From: an uncultured Bacteroidota bacterium | GTDB taxonomy: Bacteria > Bacteroidota > Bacteroidia > Bacteroidales > P3 | NCBI GenBank assembly: GCA_902796265.1 | Contig: CADBOG010000110.1 | Span: 1-57,237, forward strand | DNA: 57,237 nucleotides | Reading direction: 5' to 3' | Shown: positions 9,513 to 18,576 of the stretch, in pieces | Numbering within the stretch: position 1 is the stretch's first letter | Layout: every line of letters starts with the position of its first letter | Position numbers and translations under genes: made by a program | The notes under the pieces: model-generated | The model's input: the letters and a program-made list of their open reading frames with translations, nothing else | Database searches by the model: none | Told to the model about the DNA's origin: nothing

Positions 9513-11585
9513 TTACGCTTCAGTAGCACTTTGCGAACCACTCACCTTAACCCTAAGAAGGATAATTTCGACAAGTAGCATCAGCAAACTTATAATCAAA
9601 CACCATCGCCATAGGCCACGTCCTTCCATCCTCTCACGCAGGTAAGTGTCCAATGGTTTGTCGGGATTGGGTACAATACTCACATTGTCCAAACCAAAGT
9701 CGCCAGCCATACTCTCGAGAGCATCATTCCCAAGAAACTGCATCTTTGACTCTGCACGCGAATAATTGAACGACACACCCTCCTTCACTTCGCCATCTTG
9801 AAGCAGAAGATAGTTGCCCGCCTCGGTCGGCATCTCGTGCGTCACCATGCGGCATAAACCGCCATTGCTTCTAATGTCAGGTATGAGCTCAGCGTCATCG
9901 TCACCATGTTTCTTCAATCTGACTGAATGTCCTTCTGTCTCATATCGTGCCACCAAAGGCAGCATCTGTTCTCTGCCCAAAGTGGCAGGCAAAGCAGCAG
10001 GTCGCACACTGTAAAGCGCCATATTGTACATTGTCGGCACAAAAAGTGCCTGACGAACAAAGTCGCTGTAAGCATCCCGCAACGGAGCCGTGATGATGTA
10101 TAGGTGCCCCTCACCGCAAGGTATGTGGCAAATATAATCATCGCCCCCTGCAAGGGTTATGACCGACTCATGAAGTGATGTTGCTGAAGGCTGGAGACGC
10201 CAATAGCCATTTACCGTCGGCAACTCCATCTCCGAGTTTTTCCCATTGAAGACATTGCGGTACAAGTCGTTATCCATATTCACCACCGCAGCCGTCGTCT
10301 TTCCATTTTGCTTGTTGCCAAGCATCGGTGCTGCAAAGAGTGACAATGCAGCATTATAGGAACTTTGGTCAGCATCAGCGGCAATCACAATAACCACAGT
10401 ACCACCTTGTTCCGTAAAGCCATGCAACGTTTGCGCCATACCCGACGTAATTGAGGGCAACTCGTCGAGCAGAATCATATCGTGTCCATCGAGGTTGGAA
10501 AAATCCATCTGGCGAACCGACATCATATTGCACCGTACTGATGAATCGCCATCATACAAGCTGGCGAGGAATGGGTTACGTTCGCCACCCTCAACAATCA
10601 TGCAGTCGACTCGTTCACGTACATTAAGGCTGAAATAATAAGTATTGTCGAAAGTCACAGGATAATCCTCTGTCTCAATCCTACAGTTGAGCACACCACC
10701 TTCATCGACAATAAAATGAAGGTCGGCAGTAGATGTACTTCGCGCAGACAGGTCTACCGTCGCAAGTGCACGCTGTTTCTCGTTGACATAGAGGGCTACA
10801 GGCACTTTGTCAAGATTCTCGTCACCCTCATTGGCAATCCACACCTTCACAGCAACACCATTTCCAAGATGAATAGCAGGAGCACCCAATGCAATAGAGT
10901 CGATATAGACATTATCTCCAGAAGCGGATGCCAGAGGAACAAACGTCATATATACAGAGCTGTCCACAGGCATTTCATCTATCTCAACCGTTGATGCCTG
11001 AAAGTCAGAAATCATGTAAACATAGCGGTTAGCACCTCTACCACCATGAAGAAAATCGACTTGACGGCCAACTATATCAGCCAACATGGCGGTACTACCG
11101 CTCACTTGAACATCATCGATAGCCGAAAGCATCTCTTCTTTGCTGAGCCAATGGAAATGACGGCCTTCCACATCGCAGGTAAGCAGCTGGAAACGGTCAC
11201 CTGGTGCGTAAGCCGACACAATCTCGCGAGCTTTCATTTTAGCTTTATCAAGCAAAACGATATTTCCATCGCTATTCTCCATGCTGAACGAATTGTCTAT
11301 GAAGATACTGACATCATTGGCTCCTGTACGCACATCATTGTCGCCACGTGAGAGAACCGGACGAGCAAAAGCCAACACAAGGAACACTATAGCAAGGATT
11401 CTCGCTGCAAGGATAAGAAGTTGACGCAGATTAGATTGGCGGCGTGTCTCGGTTTGAAGTTGTTCCAACCTATCCACATTACTGAAGTAAACCTTCTTAT
11501 AACGGCGGAAATTGAAAAGGTGAACGATAATTGGAATCGCAACAGCCACAAGGCCAATAAGGAACAATGGAGAAGAGAAGGTCAT
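9513..11585 (-). CDS. BatA-type membrane protein with von Willebrand A domain
   Basis: 690 residues. The N-terminus is the BatA domain: membrane helix 4-25, the hallmark IIVHLFNFRRYKKVYFSN, then a second helix 57-77. A vWA-like domain follows with an intact MIDAS start, D97-x-S99-x-S101 (FIDNSFSM). The long middle portion is beta-rich and ends in a C-terminal helix (WCLIISLLMLLVEIILL). Bat proteins were named for aerotolerance in Bacteroides; the biochemical role remains uncertain. No other Bat gene or MoxR ATPase is adjacent, so this is the stand-alone BatA-domain type. A 48-base spacer of GATGAGT-like repeats separates it from nth. Confidence 0.88.
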   Translation of the reverse strand: MTFSSPLFLIGLVAVAIPIIVHLFNFRRYKKVYFSNVDRLEQLQTETRRQSNLRQLLILAARILAIVFLVLAFARPVLSRGDNDVRTGANDVSIFIDNSFSMENSDGNIVLLDKAKMKAREIVSAYAPGDRFQLLTCDVEGRHFHWLSKEEMLSAIDDVQVSGSTAMLADIVGRQVDFLHGGRGANRYVYMISDFQASTVEIDEMPVDSSVYMTFVPLASASGDNVYIDSIALGAPAIHLGNGVAVKVWIANEGDENLDKVPVALYVNEKQRALATVDLSARSTSTADLHFIVDEGGVLNCRIETEDYPVTFDNTYYFSLNVRERVDCMIVEGGERNPFLASLYDGDSSVRCNMMSVRQMDFSNLDGHDMILLDELPSITSGMAQTLHGFTEQGGTVVIVIAADADQSSYNAALSLFAAPMLGNKQNGKTTAAVVNMDNDLYRNVFNGKNSEMELPTVNGYWRLQPSATSLHESVITLAGGDDYICHIPCGEGHLYIITAPLRDAYSDFVRQALFVPTMYNMALYSVRPAALPATLGREQMLPLVARYETEGHSVRLKKHGDDDAELIPDIRSNGGLCRMVTHEMPTEAGNYLLLQDGEVKEGVSFNYSRAESKMQFLGNDALESMAGDFGLDNVSIVPNPDKPLDTYLRERMEGRGLWRWCLIISLLMLLVEIILLRVKVSGSQSATEA

Positions 11586-11633
11586 TATTGATGGGTGATG
11601 AGTAATTGTTGATGAGTGATGGATAATTGGGAA

Positions 11634-12281
11634 TTAATGAGTTTTTTCAATAGTTTTGTAATATCTGCAGATTGCGCTGATGCCACATTCTGCACAATGG
11701 GGAGAACGGGCGGTACACACGTAACGACCATGAAGGATAAGCCAGTGATGTGCCACGGGAATCTTATCGGCAGGAATATGCTTCTCGAGAGTCAACTCCG
11801 TTTGCAGGGGAGTCTTCGACTTAGTTGTCAACCCTATGCGTTCCGAAACACGAAACACATGGGTATCGACGGGCATAACTGACTGATTGAAAATCACCGC
11901 AGCAACAACATTAGCAGTCTTTCTTCCCACGCCTGGAAGAGTCTGGAGTTTCTCCACATCATCAGGAACGACACCATCGAAATCTGATACCAGTTTTTTA
12001 GACATCCCACTGAGATGCTTGCTTTTATTGTTGGGGTATGATACTGATTTTATGTACTCATAAATATCCTCCACCGAAGCGGTTGCCATCGCTCTTGCAT
12101 CGGGATATGCTTTGAAGAGTGCTGGTGTAACCATATTGACTCGTTTGTCGGTACACTGGGCAGAGAGGATAACAGCCACCAGCAGCTGGAATGGGTCTTC
12201 GTAGTTAAGCTCGCTCTGTGCATCAGGGCGTTCCTTCTCGAAGTATTCAATCAGTCTTGTATAACGTTCTTTTGTTGTCAA
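11634..12281 (-). CDS. nth: endonuclease III, base-excision repair DNA glycosylase/AP lyase
   Basis: About 215 residues from the TTG at 12281. It removes oxidised pyrimidines. The helix-hairpin-helix reads LPGVGRKTAN with the catalytic Lys, the catalytic Asp is in PVDTHVF, and the 4Fe-4S ligands at the C-terminus show the family spacing C-x6-C-x2-C-x5-C (CTARSPHCAECGISAIC). The open frame extends to another TTG at 12311, but those ten extra residues (KLETQNPNP) are simply the translation of a TTGAAAC/CAAAACC repeat. The TTG at 12281 gives MTTKERYTRLIEYF, matching the usual Bacteroidetes N-terminus. There is no ATG alternative, so a TTG start is needed either way. Confidence 0.93.
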   Translation of the reverse strand: MTTKERYTRLIEYFEKERPDAQSELNYEDPFQLLVAVILSAQCTDKRVNMVTPALFKAYPDARAMATASVEDIYEYIKSVSYPNNKSKHLSGMSKKLVSDFDGVVPDDVEKLQTLPGVGRKTANVVAAVIFNQSVMPVDTHVFRVSERIGLTTKSKTPLQTELTLEKHIPADKIPVAHHWLILHGRYVCTARSPHCAECGISAICRYYKTIEKTH

Positions 12282-12294
12282 TGGATTTGGGTTT

Positions 12295-12350
12295 TGGGTT
12301 TCAAGTTTCAAGTGGACTCGCTCTATTCACATTCCACTATTCACATTTTT
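12295..12350. repeat. short-period spacer repeat before nth
   Basis: GGGTTTCAAGTTTCAAG followed by two ATTCACATT/ACTATTCAC-type units. It belongs to the TTTCAAG/TTTCAGG 7-base family seen at several spacers of this window, and it runs up to the nth start region. Confidence 0.6.
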
Positions 12351-12354
12351 CTAA

Positions 12355-13449
12355 TCATTTTTCATTCTTCACAAGCGTCACGACAATTGGGTAATGGTCA
12401 GAAATCTGGGATTTTATGCGGCGATAAGCCATTGCCTTCATATCGTTGGTATGCAGAACCATGTCGATTCGGAAGGCAGGGAAAGTGGCATTGCGTGTAA
12501 AAACACCATGATAGGTTGTGCTAAATCCTTGTCCAGCCTCACAATAGCTGTCTGCAAACAGAGTGCTGCATTTTTGGTAGAGATAGGAGGCTGGTGTATC
12601 GTTAAAGTCTCCAGCAACAATAGCCAACTTTCTGCTATTCTCAAAATAGTCAACCAGCAGATTCCATTCCGCCTCGTGCTTGATGATTGTCTCGCGGAAT
12701 TTGCGGTATGTGCTGCGACCAGTAGTGCTGTCGACATTGCCGTGCTTTATGTCATGCATCTGTTTCTGGTCGCTCTGGTCAAGTCCATAGGAATCGAGAT
12801 GAAGACAGAAAAGACGGACGGTATCCTCATTCCATAGTAAGTCGGCATAAAACTTGCTATTTCCACCAATACGGACAACATCTAAAACTGGCAGCTTGGA
12901 AAAGATAACCTCACCATTCATCGAGCCGTTCTCATAGCCCGAAGCCTTATAAGTGTAGCCCTTCTCAACCAGCTGTTCTGTAAGTTTCAGCTCCTTGCCA
13001 CGTCCGACATACTCCTGCATCGCCAACACGTCAGGTTTCTCATCATCAACCATCTGCAAGAACTCCAGAATATTGGAATCGTTGGATTCCATTTTGTCGA
13101 AGTCTACTCCCCTGAAATGGTGGGCGTTGAAGGTTAGCACCTTAATCATCTGCATATCTTGATTGTCATCTATTTTGTCTGTGCCGCCAACCTGAAAATA
13201 GAGAGGTATGAAGCTCATCTTCAAGAGTATGCCTGCAAGGGACAAAAGGAACCACTTGCTGCTCAACAGCAACCAGACAATAACAAAGATTACATTGAGC
13301 AAAAGCAGATAGAGATAACCGTAACTGAGCAGTGAGAAACCAATGAACTTAGAAGGAGAAACGATACCAGCCATTGTGGAACCAAGCATCAGCAATAGCA
13401 CCACAGCATTCAATATCAATAATATAGACTTAAATATTTTTTTCATCAC
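12355..13449 (-). CDS. membrane-anchored endonuclease/exonuclease/phosphatase (EEP) family protein
   Basis: 364 residues. Three N-terminal membrane helices (about 5-28, 38-58, 63-82) anchor an EEP domain placed on the periplasmic side. Catalytic motifs are readable in order: LTFNAHH (Asn), AMQEY (metal-binding Glu), CLHLDSYG (His), AGDFNDTP (Asp/Asn) and SDHYPIVV (Asp-His). Substrates of this family range from DNA to sugar- and lipid-phosphates, and none can be assigned here. The start overlaps the rhomboid stop by 4 bases (13446-13449). Confidence 0.9.
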   Translation of the reverse strand: MMKKIFKSILLILNAVVLLLMLGSTMAGIVSPSKFIGFSLLSYGYLYLLLLNVIFVIVWLLLSSKWFLLSLAGILLKMSFIPLYFQVGGTDKIDDNQDMQMIKVLTFNAHHFRGVDFDKMESNDSNILEFLQMVDDEKPDVLAMQEYVGRGKELKLTEQLVEKGYTYKASGYENGSMNGEVIFSKLPVLDVVRIGGNSKFYADLLWNEDTVRLFCLHLDSYGLDQSDQKQMHDIKHGNVDSTTGRSTYRKFRETIIKHEAEWNLLVDYFENSRKLAIVAGDFNDTPASYLYQKCSTLFADSYCEAGQGFSTTYHGVFTRNATFPAFRIDMVLHTNDMKAMAYRRIKSQISDHYPIVVTLVKNEK

Positions 13450-14309
13450 TTATACTTGAAGAGGAATTCTTTTTCAGCTTTCGAGAGGTTCTCATAGCCT
13501 GATTTTGAAATCTTGTCGAGGATAGCATCTACACGTTTCTGATCCTCAGCCCGACGACGATTGAATTCATCGTCAGAAAGGGGACGGCTGCTGCTTTCCT
13601 TCTTGTGAGTGGAGCGTTTCTTAGGTTTCACTTTATGCAAAAAGTTGCCATTTCTCATAAAAACCACAAAAAGCCACCCGAAGAGAGCCCCACCGAGATG
13701 AGCTATATGTCCGCCAGCATTAGCAGCTGGTATCGACAGCAAATCGATGATTACAAAAGCTATTGCCACCCATTTCATCTTGACAGAGAATGTCCGCACC
13801 AGCCAAAACTGCACTTCCTGGTTAGGAATATAGGCTGCCGTTGCAACAAATACGGCAAGAACAGCTGCCGAGGCACCCACAAGGGTTGATATCTGCAGTT
13901 GACCGACAGGGAAAGCATTATAAACCAACAGATAGAGGATACCGCCAAATAGGCCACCAACGAAATAAATCCATCCGAAACGGCGAGCTCCAAGATAGCG
14001 ACAACACATTGTACCACCGAAATAAAGCATCAGCATATTAAACAAGATGTGCCAGAAGCCATCGTGAAGAAACATGTATGTCAGCAAAGTCCATGGACGG
14101 CGAATAACGACCTCCCATTGCGACGATAGAGCCAACCATTCATAGAAACCCGATTTGGCGCTTCCAGAAGGCAATGCATAGAGGTAGTCGACCAAAGGGA
14201 ATAGCAACATCAACAGCCATAGGGCTACATTCATAATGAAAAGTATAGACAAAAGACTGCCACTTTTCAAGAAATTCGAAAACTGATTTCCAATTTGTTG
14301 CGATTGCAT
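13446..14309 (-). CDS. rhomboid-family intramembrane serine protease
   Basis: 287 residues with six membrane helices. The catalytic dyad is visible as the serine of GASA (Ser147) and the histidine of AHLGGALFG (His204). The supporting motif HILFNMLMLYFGG is at 87-99. A basic cytoplasmic tail (KPKKRSTHKKESSSR) is followed by a charged C-terminal segment (FNRRRAEDQKRVDAILDKIS) common in Bacteroidetes rhomboids. It is first gene of the run rhomboid - EEP - nth, with its own promoter at 14330-14337. Substrates are unknown. Confidence 0.93.
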   Translation of the reverse strand: MQSQQIGNQFSNFLKSGSLLSILFIMNVALWLLMLLFPLVDYLYALPSGSAKSGFYEWLALSSQWEVVIRRPWTLLTYMFLHDGFWHILFNMLMLYFGGTMCCRYLGARRFGWIYFVGGLFGGILYLLVYNAFPVGQLQISTLVGASAAVLAVFVATAAYIPNQEVQFWLVRTFSVKMKWVAIAFVIIDLLSIPAANAGGHIAHLGGALFGWLFVVFMRNGNFLHKVKPKKRSTHKKESSSRPLSDDEFNRRRAEDQKRVDAILDKISKSGYENLSKAEKEFLFKYK

Positions 14310-14329
14310 TCGTGATTTTTTTTAATCTG

Positions 14330-14337
14330 CAAATTTA
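14330..14337 (-). promoter_or_regulatory. -7 promoter box for the rhomboid operon
   Basis: The minus strand reads TAAATTTG, a perfect TAnnTTTG Bacteroidetes -7 element, 20 bases before the rhomboid ATG. It lies back to back with the aroE promoter at 14401-14408. Confidence 0.6.
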
Positions 14338-14400
14338 CGCATTTTCTACGATTTCATTTATTTCTGTGGGGACATTTATTAACAATCCCAACATATTATT

Positions 14401-14408
14401 TATTTTTG
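14401..14408 (+). promoter_or_regulatory. -7 promoter box for aroE
   Basis: TATTTTTG matches TAnnTTTG, 34 bases before the aroE ATG. A weak -33 candidate (TTTA) lies about 22 bases upstream. Confidence 0.5.
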
Positions 14409-14442
14409 TAAAATAATTCATGCTACCTCAAAGAGACTCATA

Positions 14443-15222
14443 ATGTTAAGTTCCAGCGAATTAAACTTAGGACTCATCGGTCAGAAACTGTCCCATTCCT
14501 TCTCGAAACAATATTTCTTGGAGAACTATGGGATTGCGACCTATTCGCTCATCGAACTGCCTGCCATCATCGAACTGCCATCTGCCATCAGCCGCCTACA
14601 TCTTGATGGTTTCAACGTCACCATTCCCTACAAGCGTGAGATTATTCCTTTACTCAACGATATTGACCCCATAGCCAAAGAGATTGGAGCAGTCAACACG
14701 GTTGTTGTAAAGAGGATACACAGACAAGATTCTCAATGGCAGAATAAGACAGAACAAATACGACTCATCGGATATAACACAGATGCACCTGCCTTCCTCG
14801 AGACTCTTCAGCCTCAACTAGAACCCCACCACCATAAGGCACTCATATTGGGCACAGGAGGTGCATCGCTTGCCGTTTCGTGGGCATTACGCCAACTTGG
14901 TATCGAATACCGTTTCGTAAGTCGCACTCCCCACGACCATTTCATCTCCTACGACGCAGCTCGTGAGCTATTGATAAAAGACGATTTCAGCATCATAATA
15001 AATGCCACTCCCGTCGGCATGTATCCAAACTGCGAAGCCTCGCCTTGGCCTTTCCCGGAACTACTCAACAGACATCATCTCTGTTACGACCTCATTTACA
15101 ATCCCTCCCCTACCCTTTTCCTCAAAGAGGCTGAATCACGAGGAGCAAAAACCCTCAACGGACTTGCTATGCTACATCTGCAGGCAGACCTTGCATTAAA
15201 GATATGGAATACATCTCGATAA
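14443..15222 (+). CDS. aroE: shikimate dehydrogenase
   Basis: 259 residues. It reduces 3-dehydroshikimate to shikimate with NADPH in aromatic amino acid synthesis. The substrate-binding start is LGLIGQKLSHSFSKQYF (the two serines bind the shikimate carboxylate), the catalytic Lys is in NVTIPYKRE, and the Asp in GYNTDAPAF. The nucleotide-binding loop is GTGGAS. A residue stretch of about ten (RIHRQDSQWQNK) forms a longer than usual loop before the IRLIGYNTD strand. It is a single gene with its own promoter, followed by 188 bases of AT-rich spacer. Confidence 0.95.
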   Translation: MLSSSELNLGLIGQKLSHSFSKQYFLENYGIATYSLIELPAIIELPSAISRLHLDGFNVTIPYKREIIPLLNDIDPIAKEIGAVNTVVVKRIHRQDSQWQNKTEQIRLIGYNTDAPAFLETLQPQLEPHHHKALILGTGGASLAVSWALRQLGIEYRFVSRTPHDHFISYDAARELLIKDDFSIIINATPVGMYPNCEASPWPFPELLNRHHLCYDLIYNPSPTLFLKEAESRGAKTLNGLAMLHLQADLALKIWNTSR

Positions 15223-15307
15223 CCATTCAGAATATACCACAATAATTATTTGGGACACCAAACACAATAATTATCATAAAAACACGTTGTAGGTTAATTG
15301 CAAAAAC

Positions 15308-15324
15308 ATGAACTGATAGTTCAT
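15308..15324. promoter_or_regulatory. perfect inverted repeat upstream of the flippase gene
   Basis: ATGAACTgatAGTTCAT: 7-base arms with a 3-base centre, about 87 bases before the flippase ATG. Its size and symmetry suit an operator for a dimeric regulator, but no regulator is identified. Upstream in the same spacer the 11-mer ACAATAATTAT occurs twice as a direct repeat. Confidence 0.35.
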
Positions 15325-15410
15325 AACAACCACAAATCACATAATCCTTTAATCTAAAAACCTCAAATCCCCAAAACCTTTAATCCTTAATCCGATAACT
15401 ATAAAACCTT

Positions 15411-16910
15411 ATGGGCGTAATTGCGCGACAGAGTATCAAAGGGGCTTTGGCCAACTACATAGGAGTGGCGATAGGATTCTTCACCACCTTCTTCGTGTTG
15501 ACTGATTATCTAAGTCAGGAGGAAATCGGCCTCACACGTGTGATGGTCGATGCCGCCATGCTCTTTGCCGGCATTGCCCAGTTAGGCACCAATGCCTCTA
15601 TCATAAGGTTTTTCCCATTTTTCAAGACCGTCGACGAGAAAAACCACGGCATATTTGGGTGGTCGATACTCATCCCATTCATTGGCTTCTCGCTTTTCGC
15701 ATTGCTCTTTTTCATCTTCAAGGAGCACATTGTTGAACTCTATTCCGCTAAATCACCTTTGATAGCAAACTATTGCTACCTGCTCATACCCCTCACATTC
15801 TTCGCCCTCTATCTCACTGTCTTCGAAACAAATGCCAGCGTATTGTTACGCATCACTGTTCCAAAGATTGTGCGCGAAGTAGGCATCCGCATCTTCAATC
15901 TTGTCTGCTACATTCTTTACGGCAAGGGAGTCATATCACTCGACCTCTTTGTCATCCTCTTCTGTGCCTCATACGGTGTTGCGATGCTCATCAACTTCTT
16001 TTATCTCTTGTCGTTGGGCAAGATATCGTTCCGTATTGACTGGGGGTTCATCAACCGCGACCGACTAAAAGAAATCATCCTCTATACCCTCTTCATGACC
16101 GCCACAGTACTGGCAGGCAACATACCCCTACTCAACTCGTTGTTCCTCGGAGCACAAACAGGACTGGCACTCACTGGTGTGTATACGATAGCCTTCTATA
16201 TTGCCAATATCGTCGAGGTTCCCTATCGTTCGCTGGGAGCCATCTCACGCCCAATGATAGCCCAAGCAGTAAGAGACGACAACTGGAAAGAGGTTAACCG
16301 CTTAGGGCAGCAAGTATCGCTTCATCAGCTGCTTGTCAGCTCGCTCATCTTTCTTCTGATATGGATAAACCTGAGTGCGCTCTTCGGGGTAATCCCACAC
16401 GGTTCTGAATACGTGAGCGGAATGGGCGTTGTATTCTTCCTGGGACTCGCAAAGATAGTCAACTCTTCACTCTCTATCGGAACCGACATACTGAACTTCT
16501 CGCGCCACTATCCTTTCTCTCTAATATTCATCGCCTTACTAACTCTCTCTGCAATTCTCCTCAACCGCTACCTCATCCCCTTATGGAGCATAAATGGCTC
16601 AGCATGTGCAACCCTGTTCTCGTATGCCATATACTTCGCTTGTCTGCTTGCTTTCCTCCGCAGCAAACTGGGAGTGAGCCTCTTCAGTCGGAAACACGTT
16701 GTAGTGTTAGCCTTTGTCATCGTACTATTCGGGATAGGAGTTGCTTGGGACCCGTTAGTGATGCCACTCTTTAAGTCCACTTCGCTACTCATGTTGCTCA
16801 CCAATGCCGCAATAAAGAGCCTTGTCATCGTGGCAATATGCATCATAATCCTCAGGAAATTGCACATATCCAAGGACGTAGATAAAATTCTGAGAGTTAG
16901 TAATATGTGA
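15411..16910 (+). CDS. oligosaccharide flippase family (Wzx-like) membrane protein
   Basis: 499 residues, about 14 membrane helices, with the family start IKGALANYIGVAIGFFTTFF and the conserved GIAQLGTNASIIRFFP. Proteins of this MOP-superfamily group flip lipid-linked oligosaccharides across the inner membrane. The cognate glycan is not indicated because no glycosyltransferases are nearby. It is followed by prfA on the same strand after 84 AT-rich bases. Confidence 0.88.
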   Translation: MGVIARQSIKGALANYIGVAIGFFTTFFVLTDYLSQEEIGLTRVMVDAAMLFAGIAQLGTNASIIRFFPFFKTVDEKNHGIFGWSILIPFIGFSLFALLFFIFKEHIVELYSAKSPLIANYCYLLIPLTFFALYLTVFETNASVLLRITVPKIVREVGIRIFNLVCYILYGKGVISLDLFVILFCASYGVAMLINFFYLLSLGKISFRIDWGFINRDRLKEIILYTLFMTATVLAGNIPLLNSLFLGAQTGLALTGVYTIAFYIANIVEVPYRSLGAISRPMIAQAVRDDNWKEVNRLGQQVSLHQLLVSSLIFLLIWINLSALFGVIPHGSEYVSGMGVVFFLGLAKIVNSSLSIGTDILNFSRHYPFSLIFIALLTLSAILLNRYLIPLWSINGSACATLFSYAIYFACLLAFLRSKLGVSLFSRKHVVVLAFVIVLFGIGVAWDPLVMPLFKSTSLLMLLTNAAIKSLVIVAICIIILRKLHISKDVDKILRVSNM

Positions 16911-16994
16911 ATTAATAGTAATTCCCTCTTTTAAACCCTTTCATTTTAAACACAAGCCATTCATTAAAACGTAAACATTAACCCATAAACCATA

Positions 16995-18065
16995 ATGATT
17001 GATAAATTAGAAGCAATATATGCACGTTACCAAGAGATTGAGCAGCAGATGAACGACCCCGAAGTCACTGCCGACATGAAACGCTATGTAAAACTCTCGA
17101 AAGACTATAAGGACCTTCAGCCTGTAGTGAAAGCCTACCGCGAATATAAGGCCCTTTTAGATACCATCACCGAATGCAAGGAGCTGTTGGAGAACGAGAA
17201 AGACCCCGAATTGCGAGAGATGGCCAAAGAAGAGCTCACCAGCAGCCAAGAGCGACGCGAGAAGATGGAAGAGGAAATACGCATCCTGCTCATCCCAGCA
17301 GACCCCCAAGATTCGAAGAATGCCGTCGTCGAAATCCGTGGCGGTACTGGTGGCGATGAGGCTTGCATCTTTGCCGGTGACCTCTTCCGCATGTACACCA
17401 GATTCTGCGAGAAAAAGCATTGGAAAGTAGAAATCAACGACTTCAACGAAGGCACATCAGGCGGTTACAAGGACATCTCGTTCTCGGTGACAGGCGACGG
17501 TGTCTATGGCCTGCTGAAATATGAAAGTGGTGTACACCGCGTGCAGCGAGTACCTGCAACCGAAACTCAAGGTCGCATCCATACATCTGCTGCTGGTGTC
17601 GTCGTACTTCCTGAAGCTGAGGAGTTTGATGTAGAGCTTAACATGAGTGATGTGCGTATCGACACCTTCTGCGCAAGCGGTCCTGGAGGGCAATGTGTTA
17701 ATACCACCTATTCAGCTGTGCGACTGACCCATATCCCCACGGGAATCGTTGTCTCGATGCAGGATCAGAAATCGCAGATAAAGAACAAAGAGAAAGCCAT
17801 ATCGATATTGCGTACACGCCTTTATGAGCGCGAATACAACAAGTACATGGAGGAGCTGAGTAGCAAGCGCAAAACGATGGTAGCAACTGGCGACCGCTCG
17901 GAGAAAGTGCGTACCTACAACTATCCTCAAAGCCGTGTTACCGACCATCGTATAGGTTGGTCAATGCACAACCTGCCAGCGTTTATGGATGGCGACATAG
18001 AGGATTGCATCGAAGCACTCCAGTTGGCAGAGAATGCCGAGAAACTGAAAGCTAGCGTAGGTTGA
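16995..18065 (+). CDS. prfA: peptide chain release factor 1
   Basis: 356 residues, standard length. It terminates translation at UAA and UAG. The stop-codon recognition tripeptide is PAT (residues 187-189, in RVPATETQGRIHTS), which marks RF1 rather than RF2. The peptidyl-tRNA hydrolysis motif GGQ is at 231-233 (SGPGGQCVN). The small lipoprotein genes follow 42 bases downstream on the same strand and may be co-transcribed. Confidence 0.97.
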   Translation: MIDKLEAIYARYQEIEQQMNDPEVTADMKRYVKLSKDYKDLQPVVKAYREYKALLDTITECKELLENEKDPELREMAKEELTSSQERREKMEEEIRILLIPADPQDSKNAVVEIRGGTGGDEACIFAGDLFRMYTRFCEKKHWKVEINDFNEGTSGGYKDISFSVTGDGVYGLLKYESGVHRVQRVPATETQGRIHTSAAGVVVLPEAEEFDVELNMSDVRIDTFCASGPGGQCVNTTYSAVRLTHIPTGIVVSMQDQKSQIKNKEKAISILRTRLYEREYNKYMEELSSKRKTMVATGDRSEKVRTYNYPQSRVTDHRIGWSMHNLPAFMDGDIEDCIEALQLAENAEKLKASVG

Positions 18066-18107
18066 AAAACTTTTTTATAGTTGCCTCAAACCATAAAACC
18101 ATACAAG

Positions 18108-18293
18108 ATGCGACTCAAATATCTGAAATTCAAAAACTGGTTATTGATAACGATAGGAAGCGCTTTGGGACTTCAAGTGGCTTGTGTAGGACCCGAAACA
18201 GATTCAGACGAATCAGACCCTCGCGACCCCGAAGAGGAGCTCTATGCCTGTCCCGAAGTGGATTACGAAGTAAAAGACTGCGTGACTCTGTGA
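18108..18293 (+). CDS. tiny putative lipoprotein, copy 1 (rSAM-associated-lipoprotein-like)
   Basis: 61 residues from the ATG at 18108; an in-frame ATG at 18081 would add nine residues not shared with its paralogue. The N-terminus (YLKFKNWLL ... GLQVAC) is a membrane segment ending in a Cys that fits a relaxed Bacteroidetes lipobox. The mature part is acidic and ends in LYACPEVDYEVKDCVTL. It is a paralogue of the next gene: both share YLKxKNWLL and GLQ-x-x-C. The ending resembles the YG-x-P-x-A-x-Y-x-VKG segment of Bacteroidetes putative lipoproteins encoded beside radical SAM enzymes, which normally continue into a longer domain. No radical SAM gene is present here. The assignment rests on motif memory only. 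Confidence 0.55.
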   Translation: MRLKYLKFKNWLLITIGSALGLQVACVGPETDSDESDPRDPEEELYACPEVDYEVKDCVTL

Positions 18294-18329
18294 TGAGTAA
18301 AATGTAAACCTTAAACAACAGACCATACT

Positions 18330-18572
18330 ATGAAGACCAATTATCTGAAATTAAAGAACTGGCTCTTGCTGTCGCTTGCCGGTATATTCGGATTGCAGCT
18401 GTCCTGTTCGAGTTGCAAACCTGACGAAGCTCCCAAATGCATTTACGGTCCCCCAGAGATGCTGAACGGAGGAAGCCGCTATGTGGATGACAATGATAGC
18501 ATCCCAGAAAATGAAGAAGAGAAGGGCGAAGAAGAGACGGAAGATTTAGACTTCGGAGAGAATAAGCAATAA
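18330..18572 (+). CDS. tiny putative lipoprotein, copy 2 (rSAM-associated-lipoprotein-like)
   Basis: 80 residues. It has the same N-terminal plan as copy 1 (YLKLKNWLLLSLAGIFGLQLSC), then CIYGPPEM, then a very acidic tail (about 17 Asp/Glu in the last 30 residues). CIYGPP is comparable with the MYG-x-P core of radical-SAM-associated lipoproteins. Copy 1 has YACPEV at the equivalent place. The gene ends 4 bases before a strong intrinsic terminator (18577-18605), so it is the last gene of the prfA transcript. Function unknown; cell-envelope location inferred. Confidence 0.55.
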   Translation: MKTNYLKLKNWLLLSLAGIFGLQLSCSSCKPDEAPKCIYGPPEMLNGGSRYVDDNDSIPENEEEKGEEETEDLDFGENKQ

Positions 18573-18576
18573 CAAG

